A stretch of DNA of 64,000 nucleotides from UBA12191 sp964422295. Its GTDB lineage: Bacteria; Planctomycetota; UBA8108; UBA1146. Location of the stretch: positions 84,120-148,119 of the forward strand of contig CAYRAM010000004.1 in assembly GCA_964422295.1 (NCBI GenBank), given 5' to 3'. The notes under the pieces are model-generated. The model had not been told where the DNA came from, made no database searches, and saw nothing but the letters and a program-made list of their open reading frames with translations. This document shows positions 45,483-54,351 of the stretch, one piece after another (position 1 is the stretch's first letter; the number at the start of each line of letters is the position of its first letter). The translations under genes were made by a program, and so were the position numbers.

Positions 45483-45666
45483 TCTGCGTTCCCTCCGGTG
45501 GTGTCGTCCAANNNNNNNNNNNNNNNNNNNNNNNNNNNNNNNNNNNNNNNNNNNNNNNNNNNNNNNNNNNNNNNNNNNNNNNNNNNNNNNNNNNNNNNNN
45601 NNNNNNNNNNNCTGAGAGTACGGACTGAGAGTACGAATCTGCGTTCCCTCCGGTGGTGTCGTCCAA
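45457..45666. other. 100-N gap flanked by identical 55-bp repeats
   Basis: 45457-45511 and 45612-45666 are identical over 55 bp, bordering 100 N. A second gap at 60232 has the same geometry, which points to unresolved contig overlaps of k-mer length rather than a biological repeat. The tandem 13-bp unit here could explain why the assembler broke. Confidence 0.8.
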
Positions 45667-45739
45667 GTGCATCATACGAACAGGGCCGCAAAATACAAAC
45701 CCCGACCAAGCCCACAGGTTGCCCAAATATGGCAAAAAT

Positions 45740-46306
45740 TCAGGCCAAATCGGACCCTGTTGTCCCGGATCTCTCCAATACGAGGAAATGGCAGATATGA
45801 GGGTTCTGCGCATCGGAGGGTCGGGTCTCTCTGGATACCTCTCGCCACTCGCCAGGCTCGAGTGGAGGAAAATGTGCATCTCCGTGAAAATCGCCTTCAA
45901 CTTCAGTCAGGTGGATTCTGTACGCAAAAGGAAGGAATAGCGTATAAATTTCACCGCCCCCGATCACGAAGATTTCCTCGTTGGGATCCCCATTCGTCGC
46001 CTCACTCGTCTTCCCCCCCGGCCCCTCCATGCAGGCGGCGAGAACCTCGTCCACCGAAATGAAAGACTCGACCCCCTCCGCAGAAATACCGGATCGGGAG
46101 AGCACCAGATTTCGTCTCCCCGGCAGTGGTCGCCCTATCGATTCCCAAGTTTTTCTGCCCATGACGATGGGGTGTCCCATCGTCAAGCGCTTGAAGCGAG
46201 CAAGATCCGCTGGAAGACGCCAAGGCAGTTTTCCCTTATCACCAATCACCCGGCCCGTACCCATGGCGACAATCAACGAAATGCGAAGTTTCGGATCGAC
46301 ACTCAT
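45740..46306 (-). CDS. folA: Dihydrofolate reductase FolA
   Basis: 188 residues from ATG 46306. Motifs of the family: ISLIVAMGTGRVIGDKGKLPWRLPADLARF (split here: GRVIGDKGKLPW, LPADLARFKRLT), PIVMGRKTWESIGRPLPGR, NLVLSRS and FVIGGGEIYTLFLP. It reduces dihydrofolate to tetrahydrofolate with NADPH. Its ATG shares one base with the thyA stop (TAATG), so translation is coupled to thymidylate synthase, which produces its substrate. A short acidic insert (GGKTSEATNGDPNEE) is slightly longer than usual. Confidence 0.95.
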   Translation of the reverse strand: MSVDPKLRISLIVAMGTGRVIGDKGKLPWRLPADLARFKRLTMGHPIVMGRKTWESIGRPLPGRRNLVLSRSGISAEGVESFISVDEVLAACMEGPGGKTSEATNGDPNEEIFVIGGGEIYTLFLPFAYRIHLTEVEGDFHGDAHFPPLEPGEWREVSRETRPSDAQNPHICHFLVLERSGTTGSDLA

Positions 46307-47103
46307 TAAACTGCCACCGGGGCCTTGATCGCCGGATGCGGATCATAATCGTGGATGTGAATATGTTCGAAGCGGAAGTCATCGATCTTCTGGATGGATG
46401 CGTCCAACTCCAGATGCGGAAGAGGTCTCGGTTCTCGAGCCAATTGCTTCTTCGCCTGCTTCATATGATTTTCGTAGAGGTGAAGATCGCCGAAGGTGTG
46501 AACGAATTCTCCCGCTTGAAGACCGGTGACTTGTGCCATCATGTGAGTCAGCAATGCGTAACTGGCGATGTTGAAGGGTACACCGAGGAAGATATCCGCA
46601 CTCCTCTGGTAAAGTTGGCAATTGAGGCGCCCATCGGAAACTTGAAACTGGAAGAGGCAATGGCAAGGAGGAAGTGCCATCTGATTGATCAAGCCCACGT
46701 TCCAGGCATTGATGATCAGTCGCCGTGAATCGGGATTCGATTGGATCTGTTCGATGACATGGGCCAGTTGATCGTGTGTCGATCCATTCGCATCCTGCCA
46801 TCGACGCCATTGTGCTCCGTAAACCGGCCCGAGATCACCCGTCTCCGGATCTGCCCACTCATCCCAGATCGTCACTCCCACCTCTTGAAGACTGCGGGCA
46901 TTGGTGTCGCCGGAGATGAACCACAGCAGTTCGTGGATGATGGATCGAAGGTGGACCTTTTTCGTCGTCAACAGGGGAAAACCGTCGGCGAGATTGAAAC
47001 GTACCTGACGCCCGAAGACGGAAAGCGTCCCCGTGCCGGTGCGATCGGAGCGTTGAACACCTGTCTCAAGAACGTCCGTCAACAGATCCAGGTAAACATG
47101 CAT
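46306..47103 (-). CDS. thyA: Thymidylate synthase ThyA
   Basis: 265 residues from ATG 47103. Conserved blocks: SDRTGTGTLSVFGRQVRFNL, ELLWFISGDTN, GPVYGAQWRRW, the catalytic Cys in MALPPCHCLFQF, QLYQRSADIFLGVPFNIASY and THTFGDLHLY-like VHTFGDLHLYENH. It methylates dUMP to dTMP using methylenetetrahydrofolate, yielding dihydrofolate for FolA encoded immediately downstream. Presence of ThyA rather than ThyX is clear. Confidence 0.97.
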   Translation of the reverse strand: MHVYLDLLTDVLETGVQRSDRTGTGTLSVFGRQVRFNLADGFPLLTTKKVHLRSIIHELLWFISGDTNARSLQEVGVTIWDEWADPETGDLGPVYGAQWRRWQDANGSTHDQLAHVIEQIQSNPDSRRLIINAWNVGLINQMALPPCHCLFQFQVSDGRLNCQLYQRSADIFLGVPFNIASYALLTHMMAQVTGLQAGEFVHTFGDLHLYENHMKQAKKQLAREPRPLPHLELDASIQKIDDFRFEHIHIHDYDPHPAIKAPVAV

Positions 47104-47162
47104 GGAGCCCCCGATTCATGTCGTTGAAGCGGAAAGCGAATCACAAAAACACAGCAGACTGT

Positions 47163-47202
47163 CCAGGGCACCAGGAAACCAGGTAACCAGGGAACCAGGG
47201 CA
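47163..47202. repeat. 8-bp tandem repeat CCAGGNNA, five copies
   Basis: Consecutive units CCAGGGCA, CCAGGAAA, CCAGGTAA, CCAGGGAA, CCAGGGCA fill 47163-47202, about 60 nt upstream of the thyA start. Possibly a slippage-prone or regulatory element; no known motif. Confidence 0.75.
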
Positions 47203-47396
47203 CCACAATCCGCTCATCCACCGATGAACCAGTTTCGCCCAGAGACTACGAAGGCGCCACCCATCCGGTGATAACATCCCGCGCCAGGAAGAAATCCCGG
47301 CCCGTTACCACTCTCGCTGTTTGGGAAGTTATACCAACTCCCAGCCCAAACATTGTTTGCGACTGGGGGCAAGGTGCGCCTCTTGAGCCTGGAGGT

Positions 47397-48860
47397 TCAG
47401 AGACAGTTCAAAGATGGGACCTGATAAATGGAACAGTCCAGGAGGTCTTCGGTGAGATCCTCATCACAATCCACTGGCTCAGGAATAACGGCACCGCCGG
47501 AAAATATGAAACTCAAGAGCAATATGGGATCGGTCAAGTCAACCATTCCATCGTCATTACAATCTACCGAATCCATGCATATCTCAGGGGAAGGTCCCTG
47601 GAAGAGGCCATGTAGGGAAATTACCGGATCCGCAATATCGATGAAGCCATCCCGATTGACATCTCCCCTTGAAAAATTAGCTTCAGGATCTCGACCATGA
47701 TAAATGACGAGTACTTCCAGTGACTCTGAGGAAACAGCCACATCCAATGCGCCATCTCTGTTGTAGTCCGCTACTGAGAGACAAGTTGCATTCGAAGGAG
47801 TGTTGTAATGATCCACTCCAGAAAATGGAATCCCATCGACGCTGTTTCCTGCCCGCAACACATTCATTTTGTCTTCAGAACCATTCAGGTAGAGCAAGTC
47901 TTCAGTGCCTTGTCCCTCGAGATTTGCCAATGAATATTCTGAAGCTTGCTCAATCAGATCCACATCAAAGAGAGATGGACTTCCTATGGTTCCCGCGACA
48001 GTTCCCGGAAAGACATGAACTCCATCGCCAGCCATCGGGAATAGCAGAAGATCCGGAGTATAATTGCCATCCGGATCACCCAGGAGAATCTCCCCGACCG
48101 CAATCGCTTCAGCAGGTTCTGGAAGAGCTGCGATTTGGATAGTCTGCCAATCCATCCCGCCCAAGTTTTCCAAAATCAAAATCTCCGAAGATGACACCAG
48201 GTACAGATCCTGATCACCGTCGCTTCCAATATCTGTTGTCTTCACATATTGCGCATGGGGAAACACCTGGGGGTGAAGTGTCAGCTCTGTGTTTCCTGCA
48301 GAGGTCATGACGTAAGTGTTTCCGCCCCCGACGATTCCCACCAAGGTCGTCAATATCAGGTCATCCAGCCCGTCTCCATCAAGGTCCGCTGCCGTAATTC
48401 CGGAGATCAATTCATTGGCTATTGAGATCACGATCTCATTAAAACTTGAACCTTGTGGCTGCAGATAGAGGACGATTCCACTCTCCGAGTAGAGAAGGCA
48501 TTCTTCCAGACCGTCTAGATTAAAGTCGATCATCAGTACCTCTCCAAATTGAGAAGGGTTACTGATCGTATACTCGCTCGTTAATTCAAGGACCCCCTCC
48601 GGGGATGTTTCCAGATAGGCGATCTTTCCTTCCAACGGGGATGTCATCACGAGGTCCGTGTGAGGATCCCAATTGAGAACTGCATTGTCCATTGAAAGAT
48701 AGGGCGCACCCATCGGGATGGTGTATGCTTCTACAAATCGTCCATTGCCGAAGCCTGACGGAGACTGGCCTTGCAATCTCACAGGATCATGAAACTGAAG
48801 AAACACCATGAAAATGATGGCGAAAATAGTTGGGCTGTGTCGCATAAACTGAACTGACAT
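47397..48860 (-). CDS. Secreted FG-GAP/VCBS-type protein with dockerin-like C-terminus
   Basis: 487 residues from ATG 48860; an ATG five codons later is an alternative, and neither has a strong ribosome binding site. The signal segment is SPTIFAIIFMVFLQF. The body (about 35-400) has propeller repeats with Asp-rich loops (DFNLDGLEECLLY, DLDGDGLDDLIL, DIGSDGDQDLYLV, DYNRDGALDVAVS). The last 85 residues contain two calcium loops (GDVNRDGFIDIADP, DCNDDGMVDLTDP) and end TEDLLDCSIYQ..NCL, like the two other dockerin-like proteins in this window. Probably surface-bound or secreted; the ligand is unknown. Confidence 0.85.
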   Translation of the reverse strand: MSVQFMRHSPTIFAIIFMVFLQFHDPVRLQGQSPSGFGNGRFVEAYTIPMGAPYLSMDNAVLNWDPHTDLVMTSPLEGKIAYLETSPEGVLELTSEYTISNPSQFGEVLMIDFNLDGLEECLLYSESGIVLYLQPQGSSFNEIVISIANELISGITAADLDGDGLDDLILTTLVGIVGGGNTYVMTSAGNTELTLHPQVFPHAQYVKTTDIGSDGDQDLYLVSSSEILILENLGGMDWQTIQIAALPEPAEAIAVGEILLGDPDGNYTPDLLLFPMAGDGVHVFPGTVAGTIGSPSLFDVDLIEQASEYSLANLEGQGTEDLLYLNGSEDKMNVLRAGNSVDGIPFSGVDHYNTPSNATCLSVADYNRDGALDVAVSSESLEVLVIYHGRDPEANFSRGDVNRDGFIDIADPVISLHGLFQGPSPEICMDSVDCNDDGMVDLTDPILLLSFIFSGGAVIPEPVDCDEDLTEDLLDCSIYQVPSLNCL

Positions 48861-49192
48861 ACTCGGCCGTCCACTATAAAAATTTGTTCAATGTTGCTAT
48901 ATAACTTTGGACAGCGAAGTTCACACCGTCCATGCATTGATCGACTGAACCGTTCCTTTCGGAACAAAATCGGTTCATCGCTATCGGTCCATCGCTTACA
49001 TATCCTCAACATCTATCGTGACATTTGGTCCATGTTAAGCCCGAAATTACCGGATGAGACAATTTACAAGAGTTCCATATATGGCAGGATTGTCCCAATT
49101 GGCAGGAAAGTCAGGTGCCACCTTGACCCCAACCCTGTTCTCTCGCAGATTGCCCAAGTAGGGTCCCCCTTGTGTATAGTTAGGTCTTTCCC
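48861..49192. other. Divergent intergenic region, 332 bp
   Basis: Separates the FG-GAP gene from the OB-fold lipoprotein gene. AT-rich in its left part, with several TATA-like boxes (for example at about 48871 and 48899) for the minus strand. No coding sequence or stable RNA was recognised. Confidence 0.45.
49175..49180 (+). promoter_or_regulatory. Candidate -10 box for the OB-fold lipoprotein gene
   Basis: TATAGT at 49175-49180 lies only 12 nt before the ATG at 49193, and no clear ribosome binding site follows, so the transcript may have a very short leader. A TTGCCC about 19 nt upstream is a poor -35. Weak call. Confidence 0.25.
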
Positions 49193-50737
49193 ATGAAATT
49201 TGCCTCTCGCAGGTCTCTCCACATCTGCTTCCCTCTGTACCTGGGCCTCAGCCTGGGATTTCTCCTATCCGGGTGCAGCAGTGGATCTTCCCCTGATCCC
49301 TTGCCGACCCTGACAGAGGTGAAAGCCCAGGATCCGGGGACCGTGATCACCACCGTAGGTTTCGTCTCCGTCATTTCAGGAGCGTTGCAAAGTACGACTC
49401 AGGAAGCAGGCTTTACCCTCCAGGACAACTCTGGAGGCTTGTATGTCACTGTGGAACCCTCACTGGGGCTGGATCTGTCTGCTCTTCAACTGGGCCGACA
49501 GGTTCAGGTCACGGGAACTGTGGGAGAGTTAAATGGATTAACAACTTTGTCGCTGGAAAATGCGGAAGACTTTACCGTCACCTCCTCGGGTGGATTCCTC
49601 TTCTTTCCCCAATCGATCACCATGAGTGAGTTGAACTCCACATCCACAACTCCCGAACGCGAAGCCATCATCGTCACCGCAACCGCCGATGTGGTGGAAG
49701 ATCCGGGGGGCAGCGGGTTGGCCGTGGTACCCATCGATGACGGGTCCAGCAATCTGTTGGGATGGGAAGTCAATCTTGATGACGGAACTGAAACCGGCCT
49801 CACCTTTCTGAATGTCAGCGCTTCCCACAGCGCAGACCAGTGGCCATTCCTGACCGTCGGCCAAGAAGTCAGCGTCACCGGAGTTCTCTTTAATGACGGG
49901 AGCGGTTACGAGATCGCCCCCCGGGGGCCGTACGATCTCTCCATCTCCATTGAGGACGCCCGCCAATTGGCGGATGGCGAAAAAGTGCTCATCAAAGGGG
50001 TGATTGGCATGGTGCCCGGAGCCCTCACCACGGTGGGCGAATATGGCTTCTCCCTGCATTCGGAGAATGGCAACGGAATCCTGATCAGCATTACAGACGC
50101 GGGCGGACTCTACACTGACTACGATGGAGATACCCAACTCGAGTTCTCCAACGGTGCGACACTTCCCTTCAACCTCTCCACCTTTCACGATTTGGCCGAT
50201 CCCTACCCCTTTGCCCTGAACAGCTCTGTGCCTATTCCTCTGCATGTCGAGGGAGTCATGGCGAGCACTGCGGGGGGCGATCGCTATGTCACCGCAGATC
50301 CGGTTCAGGTCCGACGCATCGCTGAAAATCTGGGCTACCCCCTCTCCGTCAACTTCCCCACAGGCAGCGTCAGTTCTTCGGATGTCGGCCGCTGGGTGAA
50401 TGTGACTGGTACGCTGATCACTCCTCCTGCAGGTGGCAGCGCATACCCCGGTGGAGCCGGCGGTTGGAGAGTCTTCGCCGACGGTTATCGGGCAACGGTG
50501 AATGACGGTACCGGTGGTCTCGATGTCCTGCTTCCCTACGGAATCATCACGGATACAGATGGGGATCTGCTTCCGGAGTTACAGGACATGGAACAGTGGC
50601 CCATCGGTGTCAATATCGGCGAAACTCTGACCGTCTATGGCTTCCTCCGTGACAATAGCGGAACGCTGGAACTGATCGTCGCCAGTGAGGGCGCACTCGA
50701 AACCAGCCCCGGTTTCGCCGAGTACTTTATCTACTAA
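49193..50737 (+). CDS. Lipoprotein with repeated OB-fold-like domains
   Basis: 514 residues from ATG 49193. A lipobox (LGFLLSGCSSGSS) shows it is a lipoprotein. At least three related beta-barrel units follow: about 40-135 (TTVGFVSVISGAL, AGFTLQDNSGGLYV, LGRQVQVTGTVGELNG), about 250-360 (GEKVLIKGVIGMVPGAL, YGFSLHSENGNGILI) and about 395-505 (GRWVNVTGTLITPP, LTVYGFLRDNSGTLELIV). These resemble the OB-fold (DUF5689/YhcR-like) domains often found in secreted nucleases and surface proteins. No catalytic domain is present. It is followed by the transglutaminase/hydrolase gene after 17 nt, so it may be cotranscribed. Confidence 0.78.
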   Translation: MKFASRRSLHICFPLYLGLSLGFLLSGCSSGSSPDPLPTLTEVKAQDPGTVITTVGFVSVISGALQSTTQEAGFTLQDNSGGLYVTVEPSLGLDLSALQLGRQVQVTGTVGELNGLTTLSLENAEDFTVTSSGGFLFFPQSITMSELNSTSTTPEREAIIVTATADVVEDPGGSGLAVVPIDDGSSNLLGWEVNLDDGTETGLTFLNVSASHSADQWPFLTVGQEVSVTGVLFNDGSGYEIAPRGPYDLSISIEDARQLADGEKVLIKGVIGMVPGALTTVGEYGFSLHSENGNGILISITDAGGLYTDYDGDTQLEFSNGATLPFNLSTFHDLADPYPFALNSSVPIPLHVEGVMASTAGGDRYVTADPVQVRRIAENLGYPLSVNFPTGSVSSSDVGRWVNVTGTLITPPAGGSAYPGGAGGWRVFADGYRATVNDGTGGLDVLLPYGIITDTDGDLLPELQDMEQWPIGVNIGETLTVYGFLRDNSGTLELIVASEGALETSPGFAEYFIY

Positions 50738-50754
50738 AGATTTTGGAGTCTGCG

Positions 50755-53103
50755 ATGAATCAACGTTTGCGTTTCTCGATGCTCCTCGTGTTGCTGTTCT
50801 TCTTCTTTGGGAGTGGCAGCGTCCAATCTCAATCGGACCAGGAGAGTACCTGGCGCCAGGTTGCAGGGGATAACCTGGAAAAACTTGAAAGTGCCATCGA
50901 AGCCGCATCTGATTCTGCCCGCCCCCACTTGCAATGGCTCTTGGAACAGATGCCAGATGCAGATCTACAGACTCTCAGTGATGACTTCCTCCTCGAACAT
51001 GTCGAAGGTGCACTGGAAGCATGGCAACAGACCCCCTGGGAATCACGAGTTCCAGAATCAGTTTTCAGAGATGCCATCCTCCCTTATGCCAGCGTCAATG
51101 AGCGGCGCGATGCATGGAGAATCGATTTTCGTCAGAGATTCCTTCCCTTGGTCAAAGAGGCCAACTCTGCCAGCGAAGCGACAGCGATCCTCAACAGTCA
51201 GATCTTTGGCATCGTCGGGGTCAAATACTCCACTAAACGTCCGAAAGCTGATCAAAGCCCTTATGAATCGATGGAAGCGGGACTGGCTTCCTGTACCGGA
51301 CTGTCGATTCTTCTGATCGATGCCTGTCGCTCCGTGGGCATCCCTGCGCGTTTTGTTGGAACTCCTTTGTGGTCCGACAACTCAGGTAATCACTCGTGGA
51401 TCGAAATTTGGGATGGAGACTGGCGCTTCACAGGTGCCGCCGAACCCACCGGCAAAGAACTCGATCGCGGATGGTTCTCTGGTCGCGCAGCAGGGGCAGC
51501 AACAGGGGACCCCCGTAATGCCATCTATGCCGTGAGTTGGTCCGGTTCTACGCATCATTTCCCGATGGTCTGGAAACCGGGGGATACGACTGTCGGAGCC
51601 ATCGATGTCACTTCACGGTATTCCAAAAAGGATGAAGAAATCCCTGAGGATCGCAGCAAACTCCATGTTCAGGTCAAAGATGCTGCATCAGGAGACAGGA
51701 TTGCCGCTTCAGTACTCCTCATTTCTTCTGCTGATCCTGTCGAAAAGGGCGAATCGAAAGACGAGCGGTTTGATTCCAATGACCACCTCGGGTTTCTGGT
51801 GGCCCGTGGTCAGAAGCAGATCTTGTTTGCCCATCTGGGAGACCAATATGTATTTGAAGCAGTGACTGTCGACCAAGCGGAAGAAACCGTCACCCTGACC
51901 TTTCCACAAGATGGCGACGAGAAGGAATCGACTCGGGCGTTGGCAGCACTCCAAAGCCTGCTGGAGAAGCAACCGGCAACACTGGAACTCGTCGCAGAAC
52001 TGCCTATCTCAGATGTTCCCCTGAATAAGCGGGAAGCCAATACCGCAGCCCGGGCAATTTGGCAAGCTCATGCGGCTCTCCTTCTGCAATCCAGGGCGGA
52101 GGAAATGGAACAGAAGGTTATTCCCGTGGGGGATCTGAAGATGCCGTTTGACTTCCAGATCTATGGCAAACTCCAACCAGCGGGGAGAAGCCTTTACATC
52201 TCTCTGCATGGCGGCGGTGGCGCACCCGCCGAAATCAATGACCAGCAGTGGGAAAACCAGAAAAAGTTGTATTCACCTGCGGAGGGAATCTACCTTGCCC
52301 CCCGTGCTCCCACCAATACCTGGAACCTGTGGCATCAGAGTCACATCGATCGCGCCTTCGATCGACTGATTTCCAATATGATCGTGTTTCATCAGGTCGA
52401 TCCCAATCACGTCTATCTCTTGGGCTATTCTGCTGGAGGAGACGGGGTCTACCAACTTGCCCCGCGCATGGCCGATCGATGGGCAGCCGCAGCGATGATG
52501 GCTGGACACCCCAATGACGCCCGCCCTGATTCACTGCGAAATCTACCTTTCACATTGCATATGGGTGCCAACGATTCACCCTACGACCGCAACGGACAAG
52601 CCGAGGTATGGAAGAAATTACTGAGTAAATTGCGTGCAAAGGACCAATTCGGTTATGACCACTGGGTCGAAATCTATGCGGAAAAAGGTCACTGGATGGA
52701 TCGCGAGGATGCACAGGCGATCCCTTGGCTGGCGAGTAAAACCCGCCGCCTGCGTCCCGAGAAAGTCGTCTGGCTGCAGGATGATGTGGTGCACTCTCGA
52801 TTTTACTGGTTGTTTGATGCGACTCCTGAACCAAGGACGCGTGTAGAAGCGACCATTTCCGGCCAAAATATCGAGGTCTTTGTACTGAAGAATCACGACT
52901 CATTGGCAGTTCGGTTGGATGACTCAATGATGGACCTCAACCTGCCGGTCTCTGTTTCCATCAACAAAAAACAATACCTGACTTTCAAGGCAGTGAGAAA
53001 TATTCGAACGTTGGCAAAAACCATGTCGGAACGTGGCGATCCTGTTGGTATGTTTAGTAGCGAAATCAGTATTCCATTAGCACAAAATCGTCCCGAGGAT
53101 TGA
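50755..53103 (+). CDS. Exported fusion: transglutaminase-like domain plus alpha/beta hydrolase
   Basis: 782 residues from ATG 50755, with GGAG 6 nt upstream. Signal peptide LLVLLFFFFGSGSVQSQ. The N-terminal half includes a transglutaminase-like core (about 145-245) with Cys180 in GLASCTGLSILLIDACR, His213 in SGNHSWIEIW and an Asp at about 220. A middle beta domain (about 300-380) follows. The C-terminal part is an alpha/beta hydrolase (about 460-660) with oxyanion strand YISLHGGGGAP, nucleophile Ser559 in LLGYSAGGDG, Asp607 in MGANDSPYD and His646 in EKGHWMD. It resembles esterases of the PHB-depolymerase/feruloyl-esterase group. A periplasmic peptide- or polymer-degrading role is plausible; the actual substrate is unknown. 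Confidence 0.82.
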   Translation: MNQRLRFSMLLVLLFFFFGSGSVQSQSDQESTWRQVAGDNLEKLESAIEAASDSARPHLQWLLEQMPDADLQTLSDDFLLEHVEGALEAWQQTPWESRVPESVFRDAILPYASVNERRDAWRIDFRQRFLPLVKEANSASEATAILNSQIFGIVGVKYSTKRPKADQSPYESMEAGLASCTGLSILLIDACRSVGIPARFVGTPLWSDNSGNHSWIEIWDGDWRFTGAAEPTGKELDRGWFSGRAAGAATGDPRNAIYAVSWSGSTHHFPMVWKPGDTTVGAIDVTSRYSKKDEEIPEDRSKLHVQVKDAASGDRIAASVLLISSADPVEKGESKDERFDSNDHLGFLVARGQKQILFAHLGDQYVFEAVTVDQAEETVTLTFPQDGDEKESTRALAALQSLLEKQPATLELVAELPISDVPLNKREANTAARAIWQAHAALLLQSRAEEMEQKVIPVGDLKMPFDFQIYGKLQPAGRSLYISLHGGGGAPAEINDQQWENQKKLYSPAEGIYLAPRAPTNTWNLWHQSHIDRAFDRLISNMIVFHQVDPNHVYLLGYSAGGDGVYQLAPRMADRWAAAAMMAGHPNDARPDSLRNLPFTLHMGANDSPYDRNGQAEVWKKLLSKLRAKDQFGYDHWVEIYAEKGHWMDREDAQAIPWLASKTRRLRPEKVVWLQDDVVHSRFYWLFDATPEPRTRVEATISGQNIEVFVLKNHDSLAVRLDDSMMDLNLPVSVSINKKQYLTFKAVRNIRTLAKTMSERGDPVGMFSSEISIPLAQNRPED

Positions 53104-53111
53104 TTACAAAA

Positions 53112-53807
53112 ATGAACCAAATCTCAGAACTACAAATGGACTTCATCGAATTTCTGGTTTCTTGCAAAGTTTTGAAATTTGGGGACTTCACCACAAAAAG
53201 TGGCCGCAAGACCCCATACTTTGTCAACACCGGGATGGTCCGAACGGGTGACCAACTGGAATGCCTCGCTTCCTTTTACGCGCAATCCATCGTCACGCAC
53301 ATCGGATCGGATTTCGACGTTATCTTTGGTCCCGCATACAAGGGGATTCCGCTTGCCGCTGCGATAGCCACAAACCTTGCCCGAGAGCATGGGATCGATT
53401 GCGGTTACTGCTTTGATCGCAAAGAGATCAAAGACCATGGTGAAGGGGGTTCCCTCGTCGGATATCAACCCGAGGACGGGGATAGAGTCCTGATCGTCGA
53501 AGATGTGACGACCGCAGGAACTTCGATCCGGGAAACGATTCCCAAACTGCGGGCCGCTGCAGACATTGAACTTGCGGGATTGATGATCTCCGTCGACAGA
53601 AGAGAGCGAGGCACCGATTCTCGCGCAGCTCTCGATCAACTTTCAGAAGAATTTGCCATGCCATGCGTGGCTATCGTCCAGATTCAGCAGGTAATGGAGT
53701 ATCTCCACGGCAGAGAGGTGGATGGCATCGTGCACATCGACGATGAAATCCGTGATCGCATGGCAGATTATCTCGCCGAATACGGTCCCAAAAATCACGC
53801 CGTCTAA
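53112..53807 (+). CDS. pyrE: Orotate phosphoribosyltransferase PyrE
   Basis: 231 residues from ATG 53112, with CGAGGA about 12 nt upstream. Key motifs: KFGDFTTKSGRKTPYFVNTG, FGPAYKGIPLAAAIA, FDRKEIKDHGEGG and the PRPP loop VLIVEDVTTAGTSIRET. It joins orotate to PRPP to give OMP in pyrimidine synthesis. It follows the transglutaminase/hydrolase gene by 8 nt, an unusual neighbour; no other pyr gene is in the window. Confidence 0.95.
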   Translation: MNQISELQMDFIEFLVSCKVLKFGDFTTKSGRKTPYFVNTGMVRTGDQLECLASFYAQSIVTHIGSDFDVIFGPAYKGIPLAAAIATNLAREHGIDCGYCFDRKEIKDHGEGGSLVGYQPEDGDRVLIVEDVTTAGTSIRETIPKLRAAADIELAGLMISVDRRERGTDSRAALDQLSEEFAMPCVAIVQIQQVMEYLHGREVDGIVHIDDEIRDRMADYLAEYGPKNHAV

Positions 53808-53846
53808 TCCACTGACTTTTGCCTGCTTGTACAGGGGGTCCAGAAG

Positions 53847-54305
53847 TTAGTCCTCGTGATCGGCAGAGCCACCCACAGAGAATGATCCCGGACCAAACTT
53901 AGCAACCACGCAACAACTCACCAGGATTGCAAGGGGCATGTAAAACTCCGACCAATTCATCGCCTTCACATCCGAACCATGGGCAACGAAGGTGGCGACC
54001 CCAAAAGTCACAATCAACGGAAGACTGGCGAGACGTGTACCGAACCCTATGACATAGAACATCGGAGCGAAAAACTCCGTCAGAACTGCGGCGTAGGCGG
54101 AGACCAGGGGGAAGGGGACACTGAGTGAGGCCAAATACTGGGAGAATCCCTCGATCCCCTCATGACCTCCGCTGATCTTTTTCCAACCCGCAGGAATGAC
54201 GACAAAGGCGACAAACACCCTCAATCCCATGAGGATGACATTGCCCCAGACGGGATAGATTTTTTCAGGCTCATTGGAAGACTGATCGATGGACTCTTCC
54301 GACAT
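53847..54305 (-). CDS. DoxX-family membrane protein
   Basis: 152 residues from ATG 54305, chosen because AAGGAGG lies 4 nt upstream (the frame continues upstream without support). Four hydrophobic segments, including LMGLRVFVAFVVIPAGWKKI and LVSAYAAVLTEFFAPMFYVI, match the DoxX pattern. Conserved EGIEGFSQYLASL lies between helices 1 and 2. DoxX proteins act with quinones or thiol redox partners, but this one has no recognisable partner next to it. It is convergent with pyrE. Confidence 0.8.
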   Translation of the reverse strand: MSEESIDQSSNEPEKIYPVWGNVILMGLRVFVAFVVIPAGWKKISGGHEGIEGFSQYLASLSVPFPLVSAYAAVLTEFFAPMFYVIGFGTRLASLPLIVTFGVATFVAHGSDVKAMNWSEFYMPLAILVSCCVVAKFGPGSFSVGGSADHED

Positions 54306-54351
54306 GTCCCTCCTTATCGCTTTGCCTTTGCAACTGAACAGGAGGATCGCT

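Larger units (their letters stand above)
45380..45739. other. Intergenic region with assembly gap, 360 bp
   Basis: No gene is supported. The region holds a 100-N gap (45512-45611) flanked by identical 55-bp copies (45457-45511 and 45612-45666) and a 13-bp tandem repeat. If the two copies are one sequence, the true intergenic length is about 205 bp. Confidence 0.6.

Noticed and set aside
47163..47202. Possible CRISPR-like array
   Set aside because: Units are 8 bp with no spacers and no cas genes are nearby; it is a simple tandem repeat.
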